From Gammaproteobacteria bacterium (lineage in GTDB: Bacteria; Pseudomonadota; Gammaproteobacteria; JACKNK01): DNA of 64,000 nt. Both the position numbers and the translations under genes were made by a program. This document shows positions 1-7,813 of the stretch, in pieces. Below the pieces are notes generated by a model. That model was not told where the DNA came from, did no database searches, and worked only from the letters and a program-made list of their open reading frames with translations. The stretch is taken from positions 315,001 through 379,000 of the forward strand of contig JACKNJ010000002.1 of the NCBI GenBank assembly GCA_024234895.1, in the 5' to 3' direction. Position 1 is the stretch's first letter. Every line of letters begins with the position of its first letter.

Positions 1-1
1 C

Positions 2-40
2 CAGAAGCTGTTCGACCAGTTCCACCCCGAAGGCAAGTAA
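2..40 (+). CDS. 3' end of an upstream gene, unidentified
   Basis: Only the last twelve codons (ending F-H-P-E-G-K, then TAA) are inside the window. The frame stays open from the first base and stops 14 nt before hisF, so it is probably the preceding gene of the same operon. By position hisA would be expected, but the visible residues carry no recognisable HisA signature, so no name is given. Confidence 0.5.
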   Translation, partial: QKLFDQFHPEGK

Positions 41-54
41 CAAGGCACTGCGCT

Positions 55-828
55 ATGAGCCTGGCCAAACGCATCATCCCCTGCCTCGACGTGGACAACG
101 GTCGCGTCGTCAAGGGGGTGAACTTCGTCGACATCCGCGACGCCGGTGACCCGGTCGAGATCGCGCGCCGCTACGACGCCGAAGGCGCGGACGAGATCAC
201 GTTCCTGGACATCACCGCATCCTCGGATGATCGCGAGACCATGGTGCATGTGGTCGAGCAGGTCGCCAGCGAGGTGTTCATCCCGCTGACCGTCGGCGGC
301 GGCATCCGCAAGGTCGACGACATCCGCCGCATGCTCAACGCCGGCGCCGACAAGGTCGGCATCAACTCCGCCGCCGTCGCCCGCCCGGAGTTCGTGCGCG
401 AGGCCGCCGAGCGGTTCGGCTCGCAGTGCATCGTCGTCTCCATCGACGCCAAGCGCGTGAGCGCGCAGGGCGAAGCCCCGCGCTGGGAGATCTTCACCCA
501 CGGCGGTCGCAAGGCCACCGGTATCGACGCGGTGGAATGGGCCGAACGCATGGTCGAGCTGGGCGCTGGCGAACTGCTGCTGACCAGCATGGATCGCGAC
601 GGCACCAAGATCGGCTTCGACCTGGACTACACCCGCACCATCAGTGACCGGGTGAACGTGCCGATCATCGCCTCCGGCGGCGTCGGCAACCTCGACCACC
701 TGGTCGATGGCGTGATCAAGGGCCACGCCGACGCCGTGCTGGCGGCGTCGATCTTCCACTTCGGCGAATACAGCGTCGAAGAGGCCAAGCGTCACATGGC
801 CGATGCCGGCATCGAGGTCCGTCTGTGA
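55..828 (+). CDS. hisF: Imidazole glycerol phosphate synthase, cyclase subunit HisF
   Basis: Cyclase half of the HisF-HisH complex in cytosolic histidine biosynthesis. It uses ammonia from HisH to turn PRFAR into imidazole glycerol phosphate and AICAR. The 257-residue length is standard and the fold is a (beta/alpha)8 barrel. The N-terminal I-P-C-L-D-V-D-N-G-R-V-V-K-G block carries the catalytic Asp (residue 12) and the second catalytic Asp is in V-S-I-D-A-K (residue 131). Phosphate-binding glycine loops lie near V-G-G-G-I and A-S-G-G-V. The ATG lies about 9 nt after an AAGG. The gene overlaps hisE by 4 nt (GTGA), which indicates translational coupling. Confidence 0.97.
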   Translation: MSLAKRIIPCLDVDNGRVVKGVNFVDIRDAGDPVEIARRYDAEGADEITFLDITASSDDRETMVHVVEQVASEVFIPLTVGGGIRKVDDIRRMLNAGADKVGINSAAVARPEFVREAAERFGSQCIVVSIDAKRVSAQGEAPRWEIFTHGGRKATGIDAVEWAERMVELGAGELLLTSMDRDGTKIGFDLDYTRTISDRVNVPIIASGGVGNLDHLVDGVIKGHADAVLAASIFHFGEYSVEEAKRHMADAGIEVRL

Positions 829-1160
829 GCCGGGAAACCCTTGCCCGCCTGACCGAGGTGCTGGAGGCGCGCAAGGGCGCGTCGCCGGACAGTTCCTACG
901 TCGCCAGGCTGTACGCCGGCGGCGTCGACAAGATCCTCAAGAAGATCGGCGAGGAAGCCACCGAAACCGTCATGGCGGCCAAGGACGTGCAGGCCGGTGG
1001 CGAATCATCCAGCTTGGTTTATGAAACTGCGGACCTGTGGTTTCATAGCCTCGTTTTGCTCGCGCACCTGGGGCTTTCCGCCGACGACGTGTTGAACGAA
1101 CTCGATCGGCGTTTCGGGCTTTCCGGCCTTGAAGAGAAGGCCGCGCGCGAAAAGTCCTGA
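825..1160 (+). CDS. hisE: Phosphoribosyl-ATP pyrophosphatase HisE
   Basis: Hydrolyses phosphoribosyl-ATP to phosphoribosyl-AMP, the second step of histidine synthesis. It is a 111-residue stand-alone HisE, an all-helical MazG-like protein. The metal-binding Glu cluster is visible in G-E-E-A-T-E-T-V near residues 42-49, and a second acidic patch, Y-E-T-A-D-L, follows. It starts with GTG inside the hisF stop codon. No HisI domain is fused at the N terminus and no hisI gene lies between hisF and hisE, so the cyclohydrolase must be encoded elsewhere. The tat genes follow directly, an order common in Proteobacteria. Confidence 0.95.
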   Translation: MSRETLARLTEVLEARKGASPDSSYVARLYAGGVDKILKKIGEEATETVMAAKDVQAGGESSSLVYETADLWFHSLVLLAHLGLSADDVLNELDRRFGLSGLEEKAAREKS

Positions 1161-1231
1161 CAAGGGCTCATTCCTATAACGCAGCCCGGATCTGACACCG
1201 GGCCAACCACGCAAAAGAGCGGAGAGACATC

Positions 1232-1474
1232 ATGGGTGTCGGTGGAATCAGTATCTGGCAGTTGCTCATCATCCTGGCCATCGTGTTGCTGCTGTTCGGG
1301 ACCAAGCGCCTGCGCAACATCGGCGGCGACCTGGGCGGCGCCATCAAGAGCTTCAAGCAGTCCATGAAGGACGGCCAGCAAGCCGAAGACCCGGCCAAGG
1401 TCGAGGACAAGAAGGACGACGGCGTTGCCGCGGCGTCCACCACCGCGAACAGCGAAAAGACCGACAAGGTCTGA
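1232..1474 (+). CDS. tatA: Sec-independent translocase subunit TatA
   Basis: Pore-forming subunit of the twin-arginine translocase in the inner membrane, which exports folded proteins. It has 80 residues: a short periplasmic N terminus, one transmembrane helix at about residues 5-22, and the hinge F-G-T-K-R-L-R that marks the family. An amphipathic helix and an acidic/lysine-rich tail follow. A GGAGAG ribosome-binding site sits 5 nt before the ATG. It is first of tatABC and probably co-transcribed with hisE, 71 nt upstream. Confidence 0.97.
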   Translation: MGVGGISIWQLLIILAIVLLLFGTKRLRNIGGDLGGAIKSFKQSMKDGQQAEDPAKVEDKKDDGVAAASTTANSEKTDKV

Positions 1475-1517
1475 CGGGATGCCCGCTGCGTCGGGCCCCG
1501 CATCGCGAGGTTGAGCC

Positions 1518-1877
1518 ATGTTCGACATGGGCTTCTGGGAACTGGCCATGATCATGCTCGTGGCCCTGGTCGTGATTGGCCCCGAGCGCCTGCCCGGCGT
1601 GGCCAAGCGCATCGGTCTGTACGTCGGCAAGGCGCAGCGCATGCTGGCCGCCGTCAAGGCCGAGGTGAATCAGGAGATCGCCGCCGACGAGCTCAAGAAG
1701 ACGCTCGCCAGGCAGGCAGGCACTGACGGCGGCGAGTTCGAGTTCATCAAGGACGCCAAAAAGGATCTGGAAGACATCCAGACCTCGCTGAACGAACGCA
1801 TCGAGTCCGATCCGCCGCCCGCCGACAAGCGCATCCAACCCCCTCCGGCCAAGGCCGACACGACAGACAAGTCCTGA
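1518..1877 (+). CDS. tatB: Sec-independent translocase subunit TatB
   Basis: TatB forms the substrate receptor with TatC. It has 119 residues with one N-terminal transmembrane helix. The conserved G-P-E-R-L-P hinge distinguishes TatB from TatA. A long amphipathic helix follows, then a disordered Pro/Lys-rich tail. It lies 43 nt after tatA and 5 nt before tatC. Confidence 0.96.
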   Translation: MFDMGFWELAMIMLVALVVIGPERLPGVAKRIGLYVGKAQRMLAAVKAEVNQEIAADELKKTLARQAGTDGGEFEFIKDAKKDLEDIQTSLNERIESDPPPADKRIQPPPAKADTTDKS

Positions 1878-1882
1878 CGCCA

Positions 1883-3121
1883 ATGGCCCAGCAGCCCGAC
1901 CATTCGGTCGAGACCGAACAGCCGTTCATCAGCCACCTGCTCGAACTCCGTGACCGCCTGATCCGCGTGGTCGCCGGCGTGCTGGTGGTGTTCCTGGTGC
2001 TGTTCCCGTTCGCCAACGACCTGTTCACCGCGCTCGCCGATCCGCTGACCGCGGTCCTGCCCGAAGGCAGCTCGCTGATCGCGACCGAGGTCGCGTCGCC
2101 GTTCCTGACCCCGTTCAAGCTGGCCCTGATGCTGGCGATCTACCTCGCCATGCCGTGGATTCTTTACCAGGCGTGGGGCTTCGTCGCGCCCGGACTCTAC
2201 AAGCACGAGAAGCGGCTGATCGCGCCGCTGCTGATCTCGTCCAGCCTGCTCTATTACGCCGGCATGGCGTTCGCGTACTACGTGGTGTTCCCGCTCGTGT
2301 TCGCGTTCATGGCCGCGACCACGCCGGAAGGCGTGCAGATGGCCACCGACATCGGCAAGTACCTCGATTTCGTGCTCGCCCTGTTCTTCGCCTTCGGCGT
2401 CGCCTTCGAGGTGCCGGTCGCGGTCATCCTGCTGGTCTGGACCGGCATGGTCGATCAGGAGGCGCTGCGCGCCAAGCGCCCCTACATCATCGTCGGCGCC
2501 TTCGTCATCGGCATGTTCCTGACCCCCCCGGACGTCATCTCGCAGACCCTGCTGGCGCTGCCGATGTGGCTGCTGTTCGAGGTCGGCGTGCTCGCCTCCG
2601 GCTGGTTCCAGAAGCAGAGCATCGCGGGTGCCAGGGAACGCGAACGCATTGACGAGGCCGAGCGCGAGGCCATGGACCGGGAAGCCGCCGAGGACGATTA
2701 CCGCCCGCGCAGCGCCGCCGAGATGGAGGCGGAACTCGAGCGCATGGAGAAGGAGGAGGAGGCCGAAGCGGAGCAACGCGAGGCCAACGCCAGGCCGCCA
2801 GCGCGCAAGCACGACGATCTCGCCAGCAAGACCCTGGACGAACTCCGCGAGATGGCGCGGCGCGGCGAGTTGAAGGAGCCACCGATCAGCGAACGCGGCT
2901 TCACCCAGGAGGGTCTGGAGGAAGAGCTCGCAATCCAGGGCAGCATGGGCGACTGGGGCAAGCCGCCGGCAGCGCCGGAGCAGGCCGACAAGTCCGGCCC
3001 GGATGCCGACACCGGCGCCTTCGATGAAGCCGGCAACGACGTCGCCAAGCCGGATGTCGCCAAGCGTGATGACGCCACGCCCGATGACCACGACCCCGCC
3101 ACGCCGAAGCCGGACAGGTAA
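1883..3121 (+). CDS. tatC: Sec-independent translocase subunit TatC, with long charged C-terminal extension
   Basis: Receptor subunit that binds the twin-arginine signal. The first ~250 residues are a normal six-helix TatC, beginning with the cytoplasmic motif F-I-S-H-L-L-E-L-R-D-R-L that contacts signal peptides. The whole protein is 412 residues, about 160 longer than usual. The extra tail (from about residue 250) is rich in Glu, Arg, Lys, Ala and Asp, looks partly coiled-coil (repeated E-A-E-R-E, E-M-E-A-E-L-E-R-M-E-K-E) and ends in a Pro/Asp-rich disordered stretch. The tail should lie in the cytoplasm. Its last part overlaps the start of the next gene. Confidence 0.95.
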   Translation: MAQQPDHSVETEQPFISHLLELRDRLIRVVAGVLVVFLVLFPFANDLFTALADPLTAVLPEGSSLIATEVASPFLTPFKLALMLAIYLAMPWILYQAWGFVAPGLYKHEKRLIAPLLISSSLLYYAGMAFAYYVVFPLVFAFMAATTPEGVQMATDIGKYLDFVLALFFAFGVAFEVPVAVILLVWTGMVDQEALRAKRPYIIVGAFVIGMFLTPPDVISQTLLALPMWLLFEVGVLASGWFQKQSIAGARERERIDEAEREAMDREAAEDDYRPRSAAEMEAELERMEKEEEAEAEQREANARPPARKHDDLASKTLDELREMARRGELKEPPISERGFTQEGLEEELAIQGSMGDWGKPPAAPEQADKSGPDADTGAFDEAGNDVAKPDVAKRDDATPDDHDPATPKPDR

Positions 3122-4898
3122 GGGGTTCCGCGCCCTCGTACTGGCGCTCTTCATGGTTCCGTGCGCGTTCGCGGAGCCGCTGCAAAACACGCTGCGCGAT
3201 CATCCTTCCCCGTATCTGGCCCTGCACGGCGACGACCCGGTCGCGTGGCAGGCCTGGGGCCCCGCCGCATTCGACGCGGCACGCGCCGACAACCGTCTGA
3301 TCATGGTCTCGGTCGGCTACTTCGCCTGCCACTGGTGCCATGTGATGCAGCGCGAGAGCTTCCGCGACGCCGCGATCGCCGCGCGCCTGAACGCGGACTA
3401 TGTGTCCATCAAGGTCGACCGCGAGCAGCATCCCGGTATCGACGCCCGCCTGATCGATTTCGCCGAACGCACCGTCGGTCGCGCCGGCTGGCCGTTGAAC
3501 GTCTTTCTGACGCCTGATGGCTACCCGCTGGTCGCCGTGCTGTATCAGCCGCCGGAACGCTTCGCAGGCGTGGTGGCGCGGCTGTCGGAACGCTGGCGCC
3601 AGGAACCGGACAAGCTGCGCGATCTCGCCTTCGCCGCGCAGACCGCACTGCGGGAGGTGGTCCCCGAAGCCGGAACCCCGGTCAGCGTCGCGACCGCGCG
3701 GGCGCTGCTGTTCGACACCGCGCTGCGTCATGCGGATACGCTCGGTGGCGGCTTCGGCCAGCAGGCCAGGTTCCCGATGTCGCCGGTGCTGGCCGCCTTG
3801 CTGAGCGGCGTCGAGCGGGATGAAGCGCCGGACGAGATACGTGAATTCCTCATCACCACGCTCGATCACATGGCCGCGCTGGGCCTGCGCGACCATCTGC
3901 ACGGCGGCTTCTTCCGCTACACGGTCGATCCCGACTGGCACACGCCGCATTACGAAAAGATGCTCTACGACAACGCGCAGCTGGCGGAGCTGTTCGTGCG
4001 CGCGGCGCGGGTGCTGGCACGACCGGAGTATCTGGCGGTCGCCTTCGACACCCTGGATTTCGTGCTGGCGCACATGACGCACCCGCAAGGCGGTTACGTC
4101 AGCAGCCTGTCGGCGCTCGACGCGCATGGCCACGAGGGAGGCGATTACCTGTGGACGCGCCAGGCCTTGCGGGAGGCCGTCGACGCCGAAGCGTTCGCCA
4201 TGATCGAGTCGGTCTGGGACCTGCGCACGCCGGTGGCCGGCGGCGAAGGCTTCCTGCCCCGCATCGCCAGCACCCCGGCGCAAGTCGCCGCTGCACTCGG
4301 CATCGATCCGATTGAGGCGGAGGTCGTTTACGAACGCGCCCGCCAGACCCTGATCGCGGCACGCGGCGGCTATCGGCCACCCCGTGACGACAAGGTCATC
4401 GCGGCCTGGAACGGACTGCTGCTGCGCGCGCTGGTCGCCGCTGCCGGCGCCCCGGGCGGCGACCGTTTCGCGGTCCACGCGGACGAGCTGGCCACATTCG
4501 TCCGCGCCGCGTTCGATTCGCCCGACGGCCTCCGGCGTCTGGCCCGCAACGCCACCACGCCCGCCACGCTGGAGGACCATGTGTTCCTGGCCGCAGGCAT
4601 CGATGCGTGGTCGCGATGGCGGGACGATCCCGCCGCCCGTCGCGTCGCCCAGGCGTGGCTGGTCGTCGCCCGCGAGCAGTTCAACGATGGCGATGGCTGG
4701 CGACGCGACCGCGACCAGTTGTTGCGTTACGGCGATGCGGCCAGCGCCTTGCCGGACGACGCACTGCCATCCGCCAGCGCCGAATGGGAACGCCTGACCG
4801 CGACCGGCGGCCAGTCGATCGAACCGCGCATCCCGGCAGCCGCCATCGCCGATCCGCTCGGTCACGCATCGTTGATCTCCCCCGCGTCAGGGCGTTAA
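3084..4898 (+). CDS. Thioredoxin-domain protein of the SSP411/YyaL (DUF255) family, probably exported
   Basis: An N-terminal thioredoxin-like DUF255 domain carries the family hallmark A-C-H-W-C-H-V-M. A large alpha/alpha-barrel domain related to N-acylglucosamine 2-epimerases follows (motifs H-Y-E-K-M-L-Y-D-N-A and D-D-K-V-I-A-A-W-N-G). The biochemical role of the family is unsettled; a redox or sugar-processing role has been suggested. The frame is open from 3003. The ATG at 3084 gives an Arg-rich n-region, a hydrophobic core and an A-F-A cleavage site, so a signal peptide is likely, and it overlaps tatC by 38 nt. An ATG at 3153 would delete most of that signal. At ~604 residues it is slightly shorter than typical members. 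Confidence 0.8.
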   Translation: MTTTPPRRSRTGKGFRALVLALFMVPCAFAEPLQNTLRDHPSPYLALHGDDPVAWQAWGPAAFDAARADNRLIMVSVGYFACHWCHVMQRESFRDAAIAARLNADYVSIKVDREQHPGIDARLIDFAERTVGRAGWPLNVFLTPDGYPLVAVLYQPPERFAGVVARLSERWRQEPDKLRDLAFAAQTALREVVPEAGTPVSVATARALLFDTALRHADTLGGGFGQQARFPMSPVLAALLSGVERDEAPDEIREFLITTLDHMAALGLRDHLHGGFFRYTVDPDWHTPHYEKMLYDNAQLAELFVRAARVLARPEYLAVAFDTLDFVLAHMTHPQGGYVSSLSALDAHGHEGGDYLWTRQALREAVDAEAFAMIESVWDLRTPVAGGEGFLPRIASTPAQVAAALGIDPIEAEVVYERARQTLIAARGGYRPPRDDKVIAAWNGLLLRALVAAAGAPGGDRFAVHADELATFVRAAFDSPDGLRRLARNATTPATLEDHVFLAAGIDAWSRWRDDPAARRVAQAWLVVAREQFNDGDGWRRDRDQLLRYGDAASALPDDALPSASAEWERLTATGGQSIEPRIPAAAIADPLGHASLISPASGR

Positions 4899-4959
4899 TC
4901 CACGCTTAAGCCAGGTCTCGGAAACTTCCGTGCAACGCTCGCCCAAAGAGGACCGAGAG

Positions 4960-5643
4960 ATGCACGAACAAGCCCTGAATACCCGTCGCGTCGTCCCCAC
5001 CCTGGTCGCCATGAACGTCGATGGCGACGCCGCTCGCCGCGAGGTCGAGGCCTTCATCCACGACCATTTCGCGATGGTCCATGGCGCGGACATCCGCAGC
5101 TACCTGCCCGGATTGATGAGCCTGCGCAGCGACGATGGCCGCCTGCTTGGCGCGCTCGGCCTGCGCCCGGCGACCGGCAACCGCCTGTTCCTCGAAAACT
5201 ATCTCGATCAACCGATCGACCAGGCCCTGGCCACCGCGCTGCGCGCGCCGGTCGACCGCGACGGACTGGTCGAAGTCGGCAACTTGGCCGTCGGCGCGCC
5301 CGGTGGCGGCCGCTGGCTGATCACCGCGCTGACCGCGTTCCTGCACGCGGCGCACAAGGACTGGGCCGTGTTCACCTGCGGCCCGCGCCTGCGCAATGCC
5401 TTCACCCGCCTGGGCATCGAGCTGGTCGACCTGGGCCCGGCCGCGATCGAGCGTCTGCCGGACGGCGAGGCGGCCCATTGGGGCGATTACTACGAACAGG
5501 GCCCGCACGTGATGGCCGCGCGGGTCGAACAGAGTCACGAAGTGCTGTCGCGGCTGTTCCAGCAGGAATGCGCCCTCACCGCGTTATGGCGGCACGCCGA
5601 CGAGGCCGGTCGCCACGCCCATTGCGGCATGCGCGCGGCGTGA
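4960..5643 (+). CDS. Thermostable hemolysin family protein (LuxI/GNAT-like fold)
   Basis: Matches the family named after Vibrio thermostable hemolysin (PF12261). The core (central E-V-G-N-L-A-V strand, then a helix with G-G-G-R-W-L, then F-T-R-L-G-I-E-L near the end) has the layout of GNAT or acyl-homoserine-lactone-synthase folds, which suggests an acyltransferase rather than a toxin. No signal peptide is seen. The ATG at 4960 is chosen because AGAGGA lies 8 nt upstream; a GTG at 4930 is an alternative. Its stop overlaps the next start (GTGA), opening a four-gene cassette in which every junction overlaps by 4 nt. The function is inferred only from fold and context. Confidence 0.75.
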   Translation: MHEQALNTRRVVPTLVAMNVDGDAARREVEAFIHDHFAMVHGADIRSYLPGLMSLRSDDGRLLGALGLRPATGNRLFLENYLDQPIDQALATALRAPVDRDGLVEVGNLAVGAPGGGRWLITALTAFLHAAHKDWAVFTCGPRLRNAFTRLGIELVDLGPAAIERLPDGEAAHWGDYYEQGPHVMAARVEQSHEVLSRLFQQECALTALWRHADEAGRHAHCGMRAA

Positions 5644-7130
5644 ATCTGCTCGACCGCATCGACGCGCAGGCCATCGCGACCCCCGATCGGGTCGCGCTGG
5701 AGGGCAACGGCGAGCGCCTGGATTACGCACGCCTCGCGGGTGCCGTGGCGACCCTCGCCCGGCAACTGCGCCGCGAGCCCATCCGCGTGCTCGGCGTGGC
5801 GATGGACAACCGCCCGGCATGGGCGGTGATCGACCTCGCCGCGATGGCCGCCGGCATCACCGTGGTCCCGCTGCCGCCGTTCTTCTCGGCGGCCCAGATC
5901 CGGCACGCGATCCGCGATGCCGCGATCGACACGGTCGTCAGCGACGACGCCGCGACCTTCCTGAGCCGGGTCGGCGGCGAAATGCGCGTCAATGCCTTTT
6001 TCGACGTCGAGGGCATCGCCCTCAGCCGCATCGACACCGGCCTGCGGGGCCACAAGGTTCCGGATGGCATCGCCAAGATCACCTACACGTCCGGCACCAC
6101 CGCCGAACCGAAGGGCGTGATGCTGGGCTGGCAACACATCGAGCCGGTGGTCCGCGACCTTGCCGACGCGGTCGGCGTCGGCGGTGGCGATCGTCTCCTC
6201 GCGCTGAATCCCCTCGCCGTGTTGCTCGAAAACATCGGAAGCGTCTACGTGGCGCTGTGGTCGGGCGCGACCGCGATGTTGCCGTCGATACGGGAGACCG
6301 GCCTGCTCGGCGCCGCCGGTATCGACGGCGCGCGCATGACCGGGCTGCTGCGCGAAAGCCGTGCGGCCACCGCTATCTTCATGCCTCAGACCCTGCTCGC
6401 GGTGACCGAAACCCTGGAGCGTGAAGGCACGTTTCTACCGGACCTGCGTTTCGCCGCCGTCGGTGGCGCGCCGGTTTCGCCGCGCCTGCTGGCGCGCGCG
6501 GCGGCGCGCGGGCTGCCGGTGTTCGAGGGCTACGGCATGTCCGAATGCGCGTCGGTGATGACCCTGAACACACCTGCCGCCAATCGGCCCGGCAGCGTCG
6601 GCAAGCCGCTGCCGCATATCCGTCTGCGTATCGGTGGCGACGGCGAGGTCGAGGTCTTCGGCGCGACCAGCGCCGGCTATCTCGGTCACGAGGCGGCGAA
6701 CGAGGGGTGGTGGGGCAGCGGCGATCTCGGCCATTTCGACGCTGACGGCTACCTGTACCTGGAAGGCCGTCGCCGCAACTGCTTCATCACCGCATTCGGG
6801 CGCAACGTCGCGCCCGAGTGGGTGGAAAAGGAACTGACCCTGGAACAGGCGATCGCGCAGGCCGCCGTGTTCGGCGAGGCGCGCGCCTTCAACGTCGCCG
6901 TGCTGGTCCCCGCTTCCGGCGCTGACGCGCAGGCCGTCACCGCCGCCGTGCAGCGCGCCAACGCCGGCCTGCCCGACTACGCGCGCGTCGCCCGCTGGCT
7001 GGTCGCCGATGACCCCTTCACCCCCGCCAACGGCCTGTTCACCGGCACCGGGCGGGTCCGTCGCGAGGCCGTCCACGCCGCCTACGCCGACGCCCTCGAA
7101 TCGCTTTTCAAACTGGAAACCCCTGCATGA
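5640..7130 (+). CDS. AMP-binding acyl-CoA synthetase/ligase-like enzyme
   Basis: An ANL-superfamily adenylating enzyme of 496 residues, expected to activate a carboxylic acid (probably fatty) as acyl-AMP and pass it to CoA or another acceptor. The P-loop Y-T-S-G-T-T-A-E-P-K-G-V lies near residues 147-158, the A5 motif Y-G-M-S-E near 298, and the G-D-L-G-H-F and G-R-R-R-N-C-F-I-T-A-F-G-R hinge motifs follow. At the usual A10 lysine position the sequence reads T-G-T-G-R-V-R-R, so Arg (about residue 472) appears to replace the catalytic Lys. GTG at 5640 is chosen as start because it couples to the preceding stop; the frame stays open upstream inside that gene. Confidence 0.85.
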   Translation: MNLLDRIDAQAIATPDRVALEGNGERLDYARLAGAVATLARQLRREPIRVLGVAMDNRPAWAVIDLAAMAAGITVVPLPPFFSAAQIRHAIRDAAIDTVVSDDAATFLSRVGGEMRVNAFFDVEGIALSRIDTGLRGHKVPDGIAKITYTSGTTAEPKGVMLGWQHIEPVVRDLADAVGVGGGDRLLALNPLAVLLENIGSVYVALWSGATAMLPSIRETGLLGAAGIDGARMTGLLRESRAATAIFMPQTLLAVTETLEREGTFLPDLRFAAVGGAPVSPRLLARAAARGLPVFEGYGMSECASVMTLNTPAANRPGSVGKPLPHIRLRIGGDGEVEVFGATSAGYLGHEAANEGWWGSGDLGHFDADGYLYLEGRRRNCFITAFGRNVAPEWVEKELTLEQAIAQAAVFGEARAFNVAVLVPASGADAQAVTAAVQRANAGLPDYARVARWLVADDPFTPANGLFTGTGRVRREAVHAAYADALESLFKLETPA

Positions 7131-7813
7131 ACTTCTACGACCGACTGCTCGCGGAAACTGCCGCCGAGCGCGACGACCTGCTTTCGATCCCCTTCATCCG
7201 CCACGGCTGGGCCGGCGAGCTCAGCCTGGAAAGCTACATAGCCTTCCTCGGCCAGGCCTATCACCACGTCAGGCACACCACGCCGCTGCTGATGGCCTGC
7301 GGTTCGCGCGTGCCGGGTGACAAGGAATGGCTGCGCGACGCGATGGCGGAATACGTCGAGGAGGAAGTCGGCCACCAGGAGTGGATTCTCAACGACATCG
7401 CCGCCTGCGGTGGCGACAAGGAAGCGGTGCGTCACGAGACGCCCGGCATGGCCGCAGAGCTGATGGTCGCCTACGCCTACCATGTCGTGGATCGCCGGAA
7501 CCCGATCGGCTTCCTCGGCATGGTGCTGGTGCTGGAAGGGACCAGCGTCAAGGTCGCCAGCGAGGCGGCCGACAAGCTGCGCGAGAACCTCGGCCTGACC
7601 AAAAAATCGTTCACCTATCTGAGCAGCCACGGCTCGCTGGATGTCTCCCACATGGGCTTCTACGAGAACCTCGTCAACCGCATCGAAGACACGGCCGACC
7701 AGGACTTCGTGATCCACTGCGCCAAGCGTTTCTACAAGCTCTATGGCGACGTCTTCCGGGGCCTGCCGCTGACCTTGAACCCGTCTGTCTCCAACGGAGG
7801 AGAAGCCGCATGA
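7127..7813 (+). CDS. Haem-oxygenase-like diiron oxidase (HDO/TenA/PqqC-like superfamily)
   Basis: A 228-residue all-helical protein of the iron-containing redox family (PF14518 type). The diiron ligand pattern of the HDO group is complete: E-x2-H at residues 80-83 (E-E-E-V-G-H), Glu137 in V-L-E-G-T, and H-x3-D-x2-H at 168-175 (H-G-S-L-D-V-S-H). Characterised relatives include UndA (decarboxylates lauric acid to 1-undecene), CADD and SznF, so an O2-dependent oxidation or cleavage of an acyl or amino substrate is likely. It lies between the acyl-activating enzyme and the SDR with ATGA overlaps on both sides, which ties it to their pathway. The substrate is unknown. Confidence 0.85.
   Translation: MNFYDRLLAETAAERDDLLSIPFIRHGWAGELSLESYIAFLGQAYHHVRHTTPLLMACGSRVPGDKEWLRDAMAEYVEEEVGHQEWILNDIAACGGDKEAVRHETPGMAAELMVAYAYHVVDRRNPIGFLGMVLVLEGTSVKVASEAADKLRENLGLTKKSFTYLSSHGSLDVSHMGFYENLVNRIEDTADQDFVIHCAKRFYKLYGDVFRGLPLTLNPSVSNGGEAA

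Noticed and set aside
2901..4865. Long minus-strand frame opposite the SSP411-like gene
   Set aside because: No recognisable domain; the plus-strand gene is clear.
5478..5639. Upstream extension of the acyl-adenylating enzyme
   Set aside because: It lies wholly inside the preceding gene in another frame; the GTG at 5640 gives the normal N terminus and a 4-nt overlap.
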